A DNA stretch of 64,000 nucleotides from Maridesulfovibrio sp. (GCF_963678865.1 NZ_OY787459.1:2384501-2448500); one strand, 5' to 3'; shown: positions 44,424 to 53,136, counted from the stretch's first letter. A program made the numbers and translations. Notes: generated from the letters alone by a model not told the origin.

Positions 44424-45620
44424 CTAACTGAACGCAAGGGACTCCAAAATAGAATTTGAAACCAGCATGCCGTTCTTGGTCAGGCGCAGATAGCCTGCAC
44501 TCATACGGATAAGTCCGTTCTGATGCAGGGCCTTGATGATTGACCCTTTTTCCTTGGTCAGGTCGCGTCCGGTAAGTTCCGTATAATCGGATAGCTTTAG
44601 GCCTTTTGTTGTCCTCAGGCAGAGCATGATAAGTTCCTGAGCCTTGATTTCATCGGTGAGTTCCTCAAAATCATCCCCGACAAAGCCACCCCTGACAGCA
44701 GCATCATATTCATCCATGTAGCGAGGATTGGTAAATCTGCGGTTGCCGATTGTGGAGACTGCTGACGGGCCCAGTCCAAGATAATCCATGCGGTCCCAAT
44801 ATCCCTGATTGTGACGGGACATAAAACCCATACGCGCAAAGTTCGAAATCTCATACTGGATGTAACCCATGGATTCCAGATATTCAGCCCCGTAAATAAA
44901 CATACGGGCCTGTTCCCCTTCAGGGGGCAGTTCCATATCAAGATCTTCAGCCCGTTGCCCGAAAACAGTCCCCGGCTCAATAGACAGCCCGTAACAGGAC
45001 ATATGCTCCGGTTTAAGATGGACCACAGCTTTTAATTCATTGTTCCAATCCTTGACTTTCTGGCGCGGCAGCCCCCAGATCAGGTCAATGCTGATATTGC
45101 CGAACCCGGCTTTACGGGCCAGATAATAGGCTTCCGTTGCCTGCCTTGCGGAATGCGGACGTCCAAGAATTTCAAGGTTACGGTCATCAAGAGACTGAAA
45201 ACCGAGGCTGAGCCTATTGATACCCATATCGTAGAGGGCTTTGAAATATGAAATATCATTTGCGGAATCGGGGTTGGCCTCAAGGGTTATTTCCATCCCC
45301 TTGGTAAAAGTAAAGTGTTTGCGCAGCGCGTCCATGATCAGCTCAAGCTGAAAAGGAGAAATCAGGCTGGGGGTTCCCCCACCGAAATATACCGTGCCGA
45401 TACGCGGACTCTTTAATCTCTTGCCCCAGAGTTCAATCTCGGCCAACAGGGTCTTCATGTACCATGCAAAACTGACCTGCTCAAAAGGCTGGGAGTGAAA
45501 AGCGCAATAGTTGCATTTGCGTTTACAGAAAGGCACATGAATGTAGACCAGAAGGTTTCTGGACTCACTGCCGTCTCCACGCAGCAGCGGAGCATTAAAA
45601 AAAGCCGGGGGCATTCCCAT
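44424..45620 (-). CDS. hemW: HemW-like radical SAM protein
   Basis: A 398-residue radical SAM enzyme. CKRKCNYC (about 31-38, CxxxCxxC) binds the cluster; GGGTPSLI and EANPDS follow. The motif HNQGYW (HNxxYW) marks the HemW/HutW group, which binds and delivers haem, rather than true coproporphyrinogen dehydrogenase HemN; HemN normally has an extra Cys (CxxxCxxC-x-C), which here is CxxxCxxC-AF. The C-terminal winged region has LGLGPSAVSTI. It ends at copy 7 of the repeat family. Confidence 0.92.
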   Translation of the reverse strand: MGMPPAFFNAPLLRGDGSESRNLLVYIHVPFCKRKCNYCAFHSQPFEQVSFAWYMKTLLAEIELWGKRLKSPRIGTVYFGGGTPSLISPFQLELIMDALRKHFTFTKGMEITLEANPDSANDISYFKALYDMGINRLSLGFQSLDDRNLEILGRPHSARQATEAYYLARKAGFGNISIDLIWGLPRQKVKDWNNELKAVVHLKPEHMSCYGLSIEPGTVFGQRAEDLDMELPPEGEQARMFIYGAEYLESMGYIQYEISNFARMGFMSRHNQGYWDRMDYLGLGPSAVSTIGNRRFTNPRYMDEYDAAVRGGFVGDDFEELTDEIKAQELIMLCLRTTKGLKLSDYTELTGRDLTKEKGSIIKALHQNGLIRMSAGYLRLTKNGMLVSNSILESLAFS

Positions 45621-45650
45621 ATATAAAAACCTTAACAGATCTAAACAAGT

Positions 45651-46484
45651 TTACTGACTAACCCACAAAGCAGCCCCTTCCAGTTGCTGCAGCAACTTCA
45701 CGCTAATCGAGCGGGGAAAAAGCTTTTCAATTGCGGTCTTGTCATGAATGCCCCGTCCGGCGGCAACAGCGGCATAAGGCTTACTGGCTACCTGCTCTAA
45801 TACGGCCTTGACCACATCATCCCCGTCAACAACCAGTTCATTAATGCGTTCTGAAGCGACGCCGTTTCCTTCAAGGTGTCCGCGGGTGATCTCAAAAATA
45901 TCTTCCGAAGTTGTCGCACCCTTCTCTTTGGAGTTATGCACATGGAGCATTGTGATGTCATGGTTGGGGTTATCCCCGAGCATAAACCCCACATGATCCG
46001 CAATTCTCTGCGAAGGGGCATCCTCGTCAACACAAAGCAGCACATCCTTACGGGGACTCTCCACCGGGCATTTACAGAACCAGAGGGGAAAATCAATTTC
46101 CTCCCAGAGAACCTTGGAACCGACGCTGTAATCGAAGAACTCCTCAACCACGGACTGGGCCTGCCGACCTAGAATGACTGCATCATACATGCCCTTGTGC
46201 CCTTCCTGCACTATCTCTCGGGCCGTGTTCCCACGGGAATGCATACTCTTTATGTCAATCTTGCTTTCTTCGCAAAAGCTGTGGTTGATGAACCATTGCC
46301 GGGTCTCTTCCAACAATTGCCGTCCCTTTGTCAGTGCTCCTTTGCTCCAGGAGTTCTTAGGAGGCGCTACATTAAAGAGAGTGATATGCACATCACATGG
46401 TGAGTGAAAAAAATCTTTTATAAACCTGACCGCATATGAAGCTGTGTAATCCGTACGAACACAAACCAGAAGATGCTTTTCCAT
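45651..46484 (-). CDS. tandem universal stress protein
   Basis: A 277-residue protein built of two Usp domains. Domain 1 (about 1-140) starts LLVCVRTDYTASYAVRFI and ends ILGRQAQSVVEEFFDYSVGSKVLW. Domain 2 (about 145-277) has KDVLLCVDEDAPSQRIADH and AAGRGIHDKTAIEKLFPRSIS. The ATP-binding glycine pattern is degenerate in both, so it may bind other ligands or not nucleotide. It is alone, 30 bases downstream of hemW's start and 104 bases from queH. Confidence 0.88.
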   Translation of the reverse strand: MEKHLLVCVRTDYTASYAVRFIKDFFHSPCDVHITLFNVAPPKNSWSKGALTKGRQLLEETRQWFINHSFCEESKIDIKSMHSRGNTAREIVQEGHKGMYDAVILGRQAQSVVEEFFDYSVGSKVLWEEIDFPLWFCKCPVESPRKDVLLCVDEDAPSQRIADHVGFMLGDNPNHDITMLHVHNSKEKGATTSEDIFEITRGHLEGNGVASERINELVVDGDDVVKAVLEQVASKPYAAVAAGRGIHDKTAIEKLFPRSISVKLLQQLEGAALWVSQ

Positions 46485-46588
46485 GTCAACCTCATCCTGT
46501 TGCTATCAAAATATATAAAAAAGCAGCCACACTGCTTTCGATTCTGACACCTTAGAACAGAATAACCACAGAGAGACATTAAAACAAG

Positions 46589-47143
46589 CTAAGAGTTGAT
46601 CAGCTCCTTTTCATAACGCTCATTTTCGCTGAACAGGCAACCGCAATACTGCTGGCGGTAGATGCCCATTTCCTTGGACCGTTCAATCCCTTCTTTCCAA
46701 CCTTCGCGAAAATCGTAGTAGTAAAATTCACACTTGCTTTTCCCGGCCATATCTTTTCCAAGCTCGGCAATGCGTTCATGCTGCTGGAATTTGCTGTAAA
46801 GCAACGTAGTGGTATAAAAGTCGAAACCGCCACGTTTGGCAAGGGAAAGGGTCCGCTCCAAACGATCAGCGTAGCAATGAAAGCAGCGGTTGGCTTCACG
46901 GAAAGCCGCATTGCGGAACCATTTTTTGGAATCGTATTCATCAAGCCTGCCGATGACCTTTACATTCATCTTTTCGCAGACTTCAAGAAAACCGTCCCGG
47001 CGGCGCAGGTATTCCTGCAGGGGATGAATGTTAGGATTGTAAAAAAATGCGGCAACTTCAAAGCCCTGATCACGCAATGCATCGATAGTGGTGATGGAAC
47101 AAGGACCGCAACAGGCGTGGAGGAGTATTCTTTTAGAAGACAT
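46589..47143 (-). CDS. queH: epoxyqueuosine reductase QueH
   Basis: From ATG at 47141-47143 (MSSKRILLHACCGPC) the protein has 184 residues. The DUF208/QueH signature cysteines are all present: HACCGPCS, then NRCFHCYADR and QQYCGCLFSEN, which hold a 4Fe-4S cluster and a second metal. QueH catalyses the last step of queuosine in tRNA, an oxygen-insensitive substitute for QueG. A GTG at 47176 would add 11 residues but its GAGGGGG is too close. The start is therefore uncertain by a few residues. Confidence 0.92.
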   Translation of the reverse strand: MSSKRILLHACCGPCSITTIDALRDQGFEVAAFFYNPNIHPLQEYLRRRDGFLEVCEKMNVKVIGRLDEYDSKKWFRNAAFREANRCFHCYADRLERTLSLAKRGGFDFYTTTLLYSKFQQHERIAELGKDMAGKSKCEFYYYDFREGWKEGIERSKEMGIYRQQYCGCLFSENERYEKELINS

Positions 47144-47195
47144 ATTCTTAGTTATCAGAGAGGGAGCGTTGAACACTCCCCCTCTGATTTATTAA

Positions 47196-48674
47196 TTATT
47201 CATTCCACTGGATTTCGATATTAATCTTGGTATCGAACATCTTTTCGTACTCGATGATTGCATCGCGCTTGTGATTAAGCAGGTAAAGAGACAGTTCCTC
47301 TTCCGCCTCGTAAACCAGTGGAGACTCTGCGGTGGGCTTACGCAGCATGCGGTAAATATCTTTAAGGGCCTGCATAGCCTGCCATTCCATATTGCGGCGG
47401 ATGCCTGTGCCGTCACAGCAGGGGCATGCCTCGGTGGAAACGGCAATCGCAGATGATCCCAGACGCTGACGGACCAGCTCCATGAGCCCGAAACGGGAGA
47501 TTCGGCCCACATCGGTACGAGCACGGTCACCCTTAAGCGCGGCCCGCATGGTCTTTTCCACTTCGCGGCAATGCTTGGGATCTTTCATCTCAATGAAATC
47601 GATAACCACCTGACCGCCGAGGTCGCGCAGCTTGAGTTGGCGGGCAATCATTTCAGCACTTTCTTTGTTGGTCTTCAACGCCATTTCCTTGAAATTGCGT
47701 TCGCCGCCGATCTTACCGGAGTTAATGTCGATTGCGGTCAGGGCCTCGGTCTGATCGAAGACAAGGCGTCCGCCGGAGGGCAGATTTACCTCGCGTCCAT
47801 AAATCTGCTCAATCTGCCTGACCAGATTAAACCGCTCCCAAAGGGATTTGTCGGTATCGGAATGCAGCTTGACCAGATTTGAACGGCGGGGAAAAGACAG
47901 AGTTGCCAGTTTCTTGACCTGCTCCAGAGTTTCCTGATCATCAACCCAGATTTCAACAACATCGGAAGACAAATAATCACGCACGGCACGAGCAGCCAGA
48001 CCCATTTCCTCATAAACGAGAGACGGAGGCTTTGCGTCCTGCCCCTTTTCGCGAATGTCATTCCAAAGACGGGTCAGGAATTTAAAATCGCGACGAAGGG
48101 CGGATTTGCTCTGGCCCTTGCTGGCGGTACGCACGATAACGCCCACCCCGACTCCGGGATTGACCTCTTCGATGAGTTCCTTAAGTCTTTCGCGTTCCTT
48201 TTCGTCTTCAATCTTACGGGAAATACCGATCTGCTCCCGTCCGGGAGTGAGCACGAAATAACGGCCCGGAATAGAAAGATACGAAGAAAGGAACGCGCCC
48301 TTCTTGCCGGTGGGTTCCTTTACCACCTGCGTAAAAATCTCCTGTCCCGGCTTAAGCACCTTCTGGAGCAGAGGATAGCGGTGTCCTTTCTTGAGCTTGT
48401 AGACGCCCTGATAGTATTCAGGATGCACCTCATCAACCTGCAAGAAACCGTTACGTTCAGCCCCGTAGTTGATGAAAGCAGCCTGCAACGCGGCATCTAT
48501 GTTGTGAATGTAACCTTTGTAAATGTTACCTTTGGTCTTGGCCTGATGGAGCATTTCAACGTAATACTCAATAACCTGACCTTCCTGAGTCAGCGCTACT
48601 TCCACCTGTTCGCCGGGGAGCACGCTGATAAACATTTTCTCTTTTTTCTTCTGTTTTTTACCTGTCATTTTCAA
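47196..48674 (-). CDS. rng: RNase E/G family endoribonuclease
   Basis: A 492-residue Rne/Rng protein: S1 domain (about 35-125, VEMLHQAKTKGNIYKGYIHNIDA), RNase H-like fold, and catalytic Asp cluster in FDQTEALTAIDINSGK and LRDLGGQVVIDFIEM. The zinc-link CPxC is in ACPCCDGTG (about 416-424). It lacks the long C-terminal scaffold of E. coli RNase E, so it is nearer RNase G. Role: mRNA turnover and rRNA/tRNA processing. A Lys-rich tail at the extreme N-terminus is unusual; an alternative start at the second Met (MFISVLPG) is possible. Confidence 0.93.
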   Translation of the reverse strand: MKMTGKKQKKKEKMFISVLPGEQVEVALTQEGQVIEYYVEMLHQAKTKGNIYKGYIHNIDAALQAAFINYGAERNGFLQVDEVHPEYYQGVYKLKKGHRYPLLQKVLKPGQEIFTQVVKEPTGKKGAFLSSYLSIPGRYFVLTPGREQIGISRKIEDEKERERLKELIEEVNPGVGVGVIVRTASKGQSKSALRRDFKFLTRLWNDIREKGQDAKPPSLVYEEMGLAARAVRDYLSSDVVEIWVDDQETLEQVKKLATLSFPRRSNLVKLHSDTDKSLWERFNLVRQIEQIYGREVNLPSGGRLVFDQTEALTAIDINSGKIGGERNFKEMALKTNKESAEMIARQLKLRDLGGQVVIDFIEMKDPKHCREVEKTMRAALKGDRARTDVGRISRFGLMELVRQRLGSSAIAVSTEACPCCDGTGIRRNMEWQAMQALKDIYRMLRKPTAESPLVYEAEEELSLYLLNHKRDAIIEYEKMFDTKINIEIQWNE

Positions 48675-48719
48675 TCCAAAGAAAAGTTATTAAATTTTCC
48701 CCGGACCCAGAAGCTTATG

Positions 48720-49706
48720 TCATGATTCTCCGTCAAGCCTGCAATCGTAATAGATGTCATTTCCTGTCTGCCTGACGTGCAGTCTGCCGCTTTTTTCCAG
48801 TTCCACGAGCACCTGATTCACCTTATCCAAGGGAATCTCAAGGGCTCCGGAAAGCTGTTGCGCTGTTTGCGGCCTGCGCATGATAGAAGCCTGAATCCGG
48901 TCAAATGCGTGGGAGTCTTCGCCCTGCACATGGGCCAGAGTCTCCACACCGCTCCTTTTCTTTGCGCCGGTCTCAGGTCCGCAATCCCTGTCTTTGCAGG
49001 GCGCGGCATCAAGAACCTTTTTCCAGCGGCCTAGGGTCTCGGAATTAACCGGACCGGCCTTATCCAGAGTACCGGGACGCGAAAGTGTGACCACATCAAT
49101 GCGGTCCGGGGCAAGCTCGGCACAAAAATCTTTCATAAGAGAAAGGTTCTCATCCGAATCGTTGTATCCCCGTGAAAGGAGCACTTCCAGAAAAATCTTA
49201 CCGTTGAACTCCTTGCGGAATTCGATCAGGGCTTTGGCAATTGCCGTGGGGTCAGTCCCTTTGCACGGCCTGTTTATGGCCCTGAATTCCGAAGCAACAA
49301 GGGAATCCATGGATGGAAGCACCACATCAGCTTCCAGCAGTTCCTTTCTCACTTCGGGGTCCGTCATGGTGGTCGCGTTTGTCAGCACGGCCACTGGCAT
49401 GGACGGGAAAAGTTTTTTTATGCCGCGAATTATTTCCGGCATCTCTGCATTGAGGGTCGGCTCTCCCAGCCCACCCAGCGTTATAACCTCGGGCGGCTGA
49501 TGCCCCTCCTGCTTCCATTTCTCCAATTCCTCAAGAATGTCAGCCGCTGGTACATAAACATCACGCTCACTGGAAAGCAGGTCGGTTTTGCCTACTTCGC
49601 AGTACACACAATCCATGGAGCAAATCCTGCGACCAAGAAGGTCCAGCCCCAGTGAACGCCCTATCCTACCGGAAAAAACCGGTCCGAAGACATATCTATA
49701 ACCCAT
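48720..49706 (-). CDS. radical SAM protein with C-terminal winged helix
   Basis: From the ATG at 49704-49706 (MGYRYVFGPV) the protein has 328 residues. CSMDCVYCE is the CxxxCxxC cluster motif; the GPVFSGRIGRSLG opening matches the COG0731 Fe-S oxidoreductase group. The last about 70 residues (IQASIMRRPQTAQQLSGALE through GRLHVRQTGND) look like a winged helix, suggesting self-regulation or nucleic-acid binding. GAGG precedes the start. The substrate is unknown. The upstream in-frame TTG is weaker. Confidence 0.85.
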   Translation of the reverse strand: MGYRYVFGPVFSGRIGRSLGLDLLGRRICSMDCVYCEVGKTDLLSSERDVYVPAADILEELEKWKQEGHQPPEVITLGGLGEPTLNAEMPEIIRGIKKLFPSMPVAVLTNATTMTDPEVRKELLEADVVLPSMDSLVASEFRAINRPCKGTDPTAIAKALIEFRKEFNGKIFLEVLLSRGYNDSDENLSLMKDFCAELAPDRIDVVTLSRPGTLDKAGPVNSETLGRWKKVLDAAPCKDRDCGPETGAKKRSGVETLAHVQGEDSHAFDRIQASIMRRPQTAQQLSGALEIPLDKVNQVLVELEKSGRLHVRQTGNDIYYDCRLDGES

Positions 49707-49741
49707 AACGGCCTCATCAAGAAGCAAAAAAAATAATTAAA

Positions 49742-49820
49742 TTTGATGCGCTTCGCGCTATTGATAATCTGATTTCGCCTCCGGCGGCCAAAGGAGCTAA
49801 GCCCCCTTTGGAATCCCTAT
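49742..49820 (+). repeat. dispersed modular repeat, copy 8 (short form)
   Basis: GATGCGCTTCGCGCTATTGAT, ATCTGATTTCGCCTCCGGCG, CCAAAGG...CCCTTTGGAATCCC. It lies within the 358-base gap between the radical SAM gene and trmI, which also holds the operator-like palindrome at 49974-49995. Confidence 0.75.
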
Positions 49821-49973
49821 TGGCGAGATATGGGGCAAACAAAAGAATGGCCCTTTCGTGATTCCAACTGTGATTTTTGCAGGAGATGTGTAAAAATAGC
49901 TGCGCGAAGATAAATTTCATTCAATGCGATAGTTAAACACTTATTCTTAAATGTCAAAAAACTCAAGAGCTAT

Positions 49974-49995
49974 ATGTATCATACAGATGATACAT
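49974..49995. promoter_or_regulatory. operator-like palindrome upstream of trmI
   Basis: ATGTATCAT and ATGATACAT are exact inverted copies around ACAG. A possible promoter (TTGACT at 50008-50013, 17-base spacer, TAATCG) follows. A dimeric repressor or activator is likely; its identity is unknown. Confidence 0.4.
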
Positions 49996-50064
49996 TATCT
50001 GTAACCTTGACTTTATACGGTTTCATCCGTAATCGGGCCGTAGATCAATTCAGGAGGAAGTCTC

Positions 50065-51000
50065 ATGCTTGACGCAGGACAACTAATTTTGCTCGTAAAC
50101 CCCAAAGGCAAGCGCTATCTGCGCACCCTCAACGCCGGGGAAGAAATACATACACATGACGGCATGATGTATACCGACAACATCCTCGCCGCCGGGTACG
50201 GAAAGGTTGTGGAAACCCATCTGGGCCACAAATACCAAATCCTTAAACCCACTATCTACGATATCATCAAAGGCCTCAAACGCCAGACCCAGATCATGTA
50301 CCCCAAAGAGATCAGCTACCTGCTGCTCAAGCTGGGTATCGGTCCCGGAACTCGCGTAGTGGAATCCGGCTCCGGCTCAGGAGGCCTGACCACCGCCCTC
50401 GCCTACTACGTAGGTGATACCGGTAAGGTCTACACCCACGAAAAACGCCCCGAATTTTATAAGCTGGTCCGCAAAAATCTCGAATGGGCCGGACTTGAAC
50501 ACCGCGTTGAACAGTTCAACCTGAACATTGAAGACGGCTTCCTCGCCAGCGATTGTGACGCCCTCTTCCTCGACGTACCGAACCCATGGGATTACCTGCA
50601 CCACATTCCCAAAGCAGTAATCCCCGGTGCAATGTGCGGCTTCCTGCTGCCGACTACCAATCAGGTCAGCGACCTGCTCAAGGCTATGGAAGATATGCCC
50701 TTCGAAGAACAGGAAGTCTGCGAAATCCTGATCCGCCACTACAAACCCGTGGCCGAACGCCTGCGCCCCGAAGACCGCATGGTAGCCCACACCGGATACC
50801 TCGTCTTTGCCCGCAACATGGCCGGCTGCGAAATGAGCGTGGAACCGCCCAAGAAAAAGCGTGAGAATCGCGGCAAACCAGCTGCTGATAAGTATCATGT
50901 AGACCGCAAGGACATGATTCACGCCAAAAAGGATGTTGAAGAAGCTGGAACCGAAGAAGCTAAACCAGCTGAATCTTCTGACGAGGAAAAGGCTGAATAA
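50065..51000 (+). CDS. tRNA (adenine-N1)-methyltransferase TrmI-like with charged tail
   Basis: A 311-residue enzyme. The Gcd14/TrmI pattern is clear: N-terminal beta-barrel (LILLVNPKGKRYLRTLNAGE), RQTQIMYPKEISYLLLKLGI, then SAM motif I VVESGSGSGGLTTAL (about 98-112) and LDVPNPWDYLHH. It makes m1A58 in tRNA. Residues beyond about 250 form a charged, probably disordered tail (KKKRENRGKPAADKYH and an Ala/Glu-rich end). The 3' end of this gene is duplicated downstream at 51661-51804. AGGAGGAAG gives a strong ribosome site. Confidence 0.93.
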   Translation: MLDAGQLILLVNPKGKRYLRTLNAGEEIHTHDGMMYTDNILAAGYGKVVETHLGHKYQILKPTIYDIIKGLKRQTQIMYPKEISYLLLKLGIGPGTRVVESGSGSGGLTTALAYYVGDTGKVYTHEKRPEFYKLVRKNLEWAGLEHRVEQFNLNIEDGFLASDCDALFLDVPNPWDYLHHIPKAVIPGAMCGFLLPTTNQVSDLLKAMEDMPFEEQEVCEILIRHYKPVAERLRPEDRMVAHTGYLVFARNMAGCEMSVEPPKKKRENRGKPAADKYHVDRKDMIHAKKDVEEAGTEEAKPAESSDEEKAE

Positions 51001-51032
51001 GTTCTGTTGTGGATAGTTGAAGATATTAAGTG

Positions 51033-51067
51033 AAAAGCCGGGTCTCCGTAGGAGGCCCGGCTTTTTT
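51033..51067. terminator. trmI terminator, copy 1
   Basis: GCCGGG/CCCGGC hairpin followed by TTTTTT. It also serves as the minus-strand terminator for the toxin pseudogene. Part of the duplicated segment. Confidence 0.75.
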
Positions 51068-51075
51068 AGGTATGC

Positions 51076-51363
51076 TTAAATGCGATTTTTCCAGTGCATA
51101 GGATTTCTGCTCATGTGCATAATTGCTACAACCAGCAGACAATCCTGCCGAACTTGATAAATTACAGCGTAGGGGAATCGTGAAATACGTATCCGCCGTG
51201 TTCTTCTCTAGATCAAAGACCAAGCTTCAGGGTGTTCTTCCATGCGGGAAAGTGCGCGTTTTACTTCAGCCGCAAAATCAAAACCTAACCCGGGACTCTG
51301 TTCATTATACCAAGAGACTGCTTCGTTTAATTCCTGCTGCGCACAGGAAAGAAACCTGATCAT
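51076..51363 (-). pseudogene. RelE/ParE toxin gene with in-frame TAG at codon 52
   Basis: Reading the minus strand from ATG at 51361-51363 gives MIRFLSCAQQELNEAVSWYN and a ParE-like helix pair up to HPEAWSLI, then TAG (51208-51210), then RRTRRIRISRFPYAVIYQV and a C-terminal strand pair ending HMSRNPMHWKNRI before TAA. Both halves fit the RelE/ParE fold in one frame, so a single nonsense codon splits an otherwise complete 95-codon gene. The antitoxin stop overlaps its start (TAATG), the standard operon form. The toxin is probably inactive unless the codon is read through. Confidence 0.88.
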
Positions 51364-51584
51364 TATTCCTGCCGCCCAATGCAGTCAAAAACATCATCTG
51401 CAGAAACTGAATCAATTTTACCCTGCTCAAAAGCGTCTATCCGGCTTTCGGCTTCATTGGCCCATTTGCTGTCAATGGACTTACGTCTTGAATCAAAGCT
51501 TGCCAGCAAAGACTCAATCAGTTCGGCTCTCTGCACCGGTGCCAGCTGTAGGGCCTGATCAGTTATGGTGGTAAGATCAATCAT
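51363..51584 (-). CDS. antitoxin of a RelE/ParE toxin-antitoxin pair
   Basis: A 73-residue protein of the putative addiction-module component family (TIGR02574-like): LTTITDQALQLAPVQRAELIESLLASFD and KWANEAESRIDAFEQGKIDSV, ending VFDCIGRQE. It is intact, with AAGGAG upstream of the ATG. It would neutralise the cognate toxin and repress the operon. The toxin gene below it is interrupted by a nonsense codon, so the antitoxin may now be a relic. It lies inside a duplicated segment, which suggests arrival as an island. Confidence 0.87.
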   Translation of the reverse strand: MIDLTTITDQALQLAPVQRAELIESLLASFDSRRKSIDSKWANEAESRIDAFEQGKIDSVSADDVFDCIGRQE

Positions 51585-51660
51585 ATATGGCTCCTTCTTA
51601 CTGATTAAATATAGCTAAAAGCATGGGGAGTTTCAATCTTATTCCGGGTGAGCGGCCCAT

Positions 51661-51804
51661 AAGCGTGAGAATCGCGGCAAACCCGCTGCTGATAAGTATC
51701 ATGTAGACCGCAAGGACATGATTCATGCCAAGAAGGATGTTGAAGAAGCTGGAACCGAAGAAGTTAAGCCTGTTGAATCTTCTGACGAGGAAAAGGCTGA
51801 ATAA
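51661..51804 (+). pseudogene. second copy of the trmI 3' end (remnant)
   Basis: 144 bases matching trmI positions 50857-51000 at 137 sites, in frame, ending in the same stop. Five of the seven differences are synonymous and two change Ala to Val, so this piece evolved as coding DNA, not as free-drifting repeat. The match continues through the UTR to 51871 including the terminator. Without a start or upstream part it is not expressed as a protein. Confidence 0.9.
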
Positions 51805-51837
51805 GTTCTGTTGTGGACAGTTAAGGTTTTGAAGATG

Positions 51838-51871
51838 AAAGCCGGGTCTCGTGAGGAGGCCCGGCTTTTTT
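51838..51871 (+). terminator. trmI terminator, copy 2
   Basis: Duplicate of the hairpin at 51033-51067 with changed loop bases and a T-run. Confidence 0.75.
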
Positions 51872-51887
51872 GTTTTGACACTGCAAC

Positions 51888-52175
51888 TTATTTTTTATCG
51901 GCATAAAGGCTTGCTACACATTTGCCACAAATTTTCTTACCGTCATTTTGCATCTTAGCCAGCTTAGTGCGTAATTTATTTTCACCGACAACATCATCAT
52001 AATAGAATATAGAGAGGCAATCATCTCGTTTTTCACCACACAAAGACTTTTTCTTTGGCGTTTCACACTCTTCACCCTTCTTTATGCATTCCACTACATG
52101 ATAGTTTTCAAAATTATCACCATCAAAACCATCAGGTTCCACGACAAAATACTTCTGATTCTCCACTTTAGACAT
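51888..52175 (-). CDS. cysteine-containing hypothetical protein (95 aa)
   Basis: A 95-residue charged protein with six Cys in pairs (ECIKKGEEC, LCGEKRDDC, ICGKC), suggesting metal binding or disulfides. No known family. It starts with MSKVENQKYFVVEPDGFD. GGAGGCAT lies upstream of the ATG. Its base composition is A/T-rich compared with its neighbours, and it lies between the TA module and the Fic gene, in the accessory stretch. Confidence 0.65.
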   Translation of the reverse strand: MSKVENQKYFVVEPDGFDGDNFENYHVVECIKKGEECETPKKKSLCGEKRDDCLSIFYYDDVVGENKLRTKLAKMQNDGKKICGKCVASLYADKK

Positions 52176-52303
52176 ATATATGCCTCCATGCTTAAATTGT
52201 TTTAGAAAAAAGACTCATACCATTTAAAACTACTAACTAAACTCTCACGCATATCACAAAAATAAGCGAGGGTATTATTTTGATGTTTCAACCTACGCTA
52301 AAC

Positions 52304-52336
52304 AAAAAACCCCGCACTCAACCGAGCACGGGGCTT
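52304..52336 (-). terminator. stem-loop terminator, family copy 1
   Basis: CCCCGCACTC...GAGCACGGGG hairpin with T-run on the minus strand, after the Fic gene. Confidence 0.7.
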
Positions 52337-52368
52337 TTCCAATATCCAATGAAAAATCTAATAAATAT

Positions 52369-53136
52369 TTATTTCACCCGCTCCAAAACCCCACACAAAC
52401 TCTTCAAAACATACCCGGCGATCAACTCAATAAATTCAATCTTCTCGTCCTCAAGATTGCACTTCTCCAATGCTCCATAATAAGCCAGACGACTATCTGT
52501 ATCCCCTGCGATGTTAACCACCAAGTAACCACGCTGTATCAGAATCAAGTTCATGACCAAGCGTGCAGTTCGCCCGTTGCCGTCTATGAAAGGATGGATG
52601 GTAGCGATACGCTCATGTACTTCCGCAGCAAGCACTACGGGATGCAGGACAGGCTCGTTTTCCTCATACCATGCAACAAGCTGTTCCATGAGCACGGGAA
52701 CCTGCCACGGTTGCGGGGGAATATGACGACTGCCGGAAATAGCCACCGGGACACTGCGGTACTTGCCTGCATTTTCACGGTCTATGCCTTGTAAAATTAT
52801 AGCATGGATGTCCTTGATTACCTTCTCGGAAAAATTTGCGGCATCCGCGGATAGTTCGCGGATATATTGAATGGCTTCGTAATGGTTAACCGCTTCAAGA
52901 TGCTCCTGCATGGATTTGCCGCCGATGGTCAGCCCCTTATTGATAACCAGATCGGTCTCGCGCAGGGTCAGGGTATTCCCTTCAATACGGTTGCTGTCAT
53001 AGGTGTATTCTATATTCAGGGCGTCTACGATCTGAGAACTGACTGAATCACGGCATGCATCAAGCTGTGCTTTGCGCTCATCAATTTCGCGCAGCAATGC
53101 GCTCAGGGGGTCGGGCTTAAGATAATCAGTAGGCAT
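52369..53136 (-). CDS. class II Fic protein
   Basis: A 255-residue Fic-domain protein. The catalytic motif is HPFIDGNGRTAR (about 181-192). An N-terminal inhibitory motif SNRIEG (about 48-53, S-x-x-x-E-G) marks it as class II, with autoinhibition by its own helix. Fic proteins usually AMPylate targets (class II examples also modify gyrase or topoisomerase). Targets are unknown. The protein is complete and a hairpin terminator follows. It lies in the accessory stretch with TA genes. Confidence 0.93.
   Translation of the reverse strand: MPTDYLKPDPLSALLREIDERKAQLDACRDSVSSQIVDALNIEYTYDSNRIEGNTLTLRETDLVINKGLTIGGKSMQEHLEAVNHYEAIQYIRELSADAANFSEKVIKDIHAIILQGIDRENAGKYRSVPVAISGSRHIPPQPWQVPVLMEQLVAWYEENEPVLHPVVLAAEVHERIATIHPFIDGNGRTARLVMNLILIQRGYLVVNIAGDTDSRLAYYGALEKCNLEDEKIEFIELIAGYVLKSLCGVLERVK

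Larger units (their letters stand above)
51585..51887. other. gap after the antitoxin start, mostly duplicated trmI sequence
   Basis: 51585-51660 holds the antitoxin promoter region with no clear boxes. 51661-51871 is the second copy of the trmI 3' end. No new gene is seen. Confidence 0.6.

Noticed and set aside
51026..51223. 65-codon minus-strand frame over the toxin gene
   Set aside because: Out of frame with the RelE/ParE-like sequence; it exists only because the toxin region is open in another frame.
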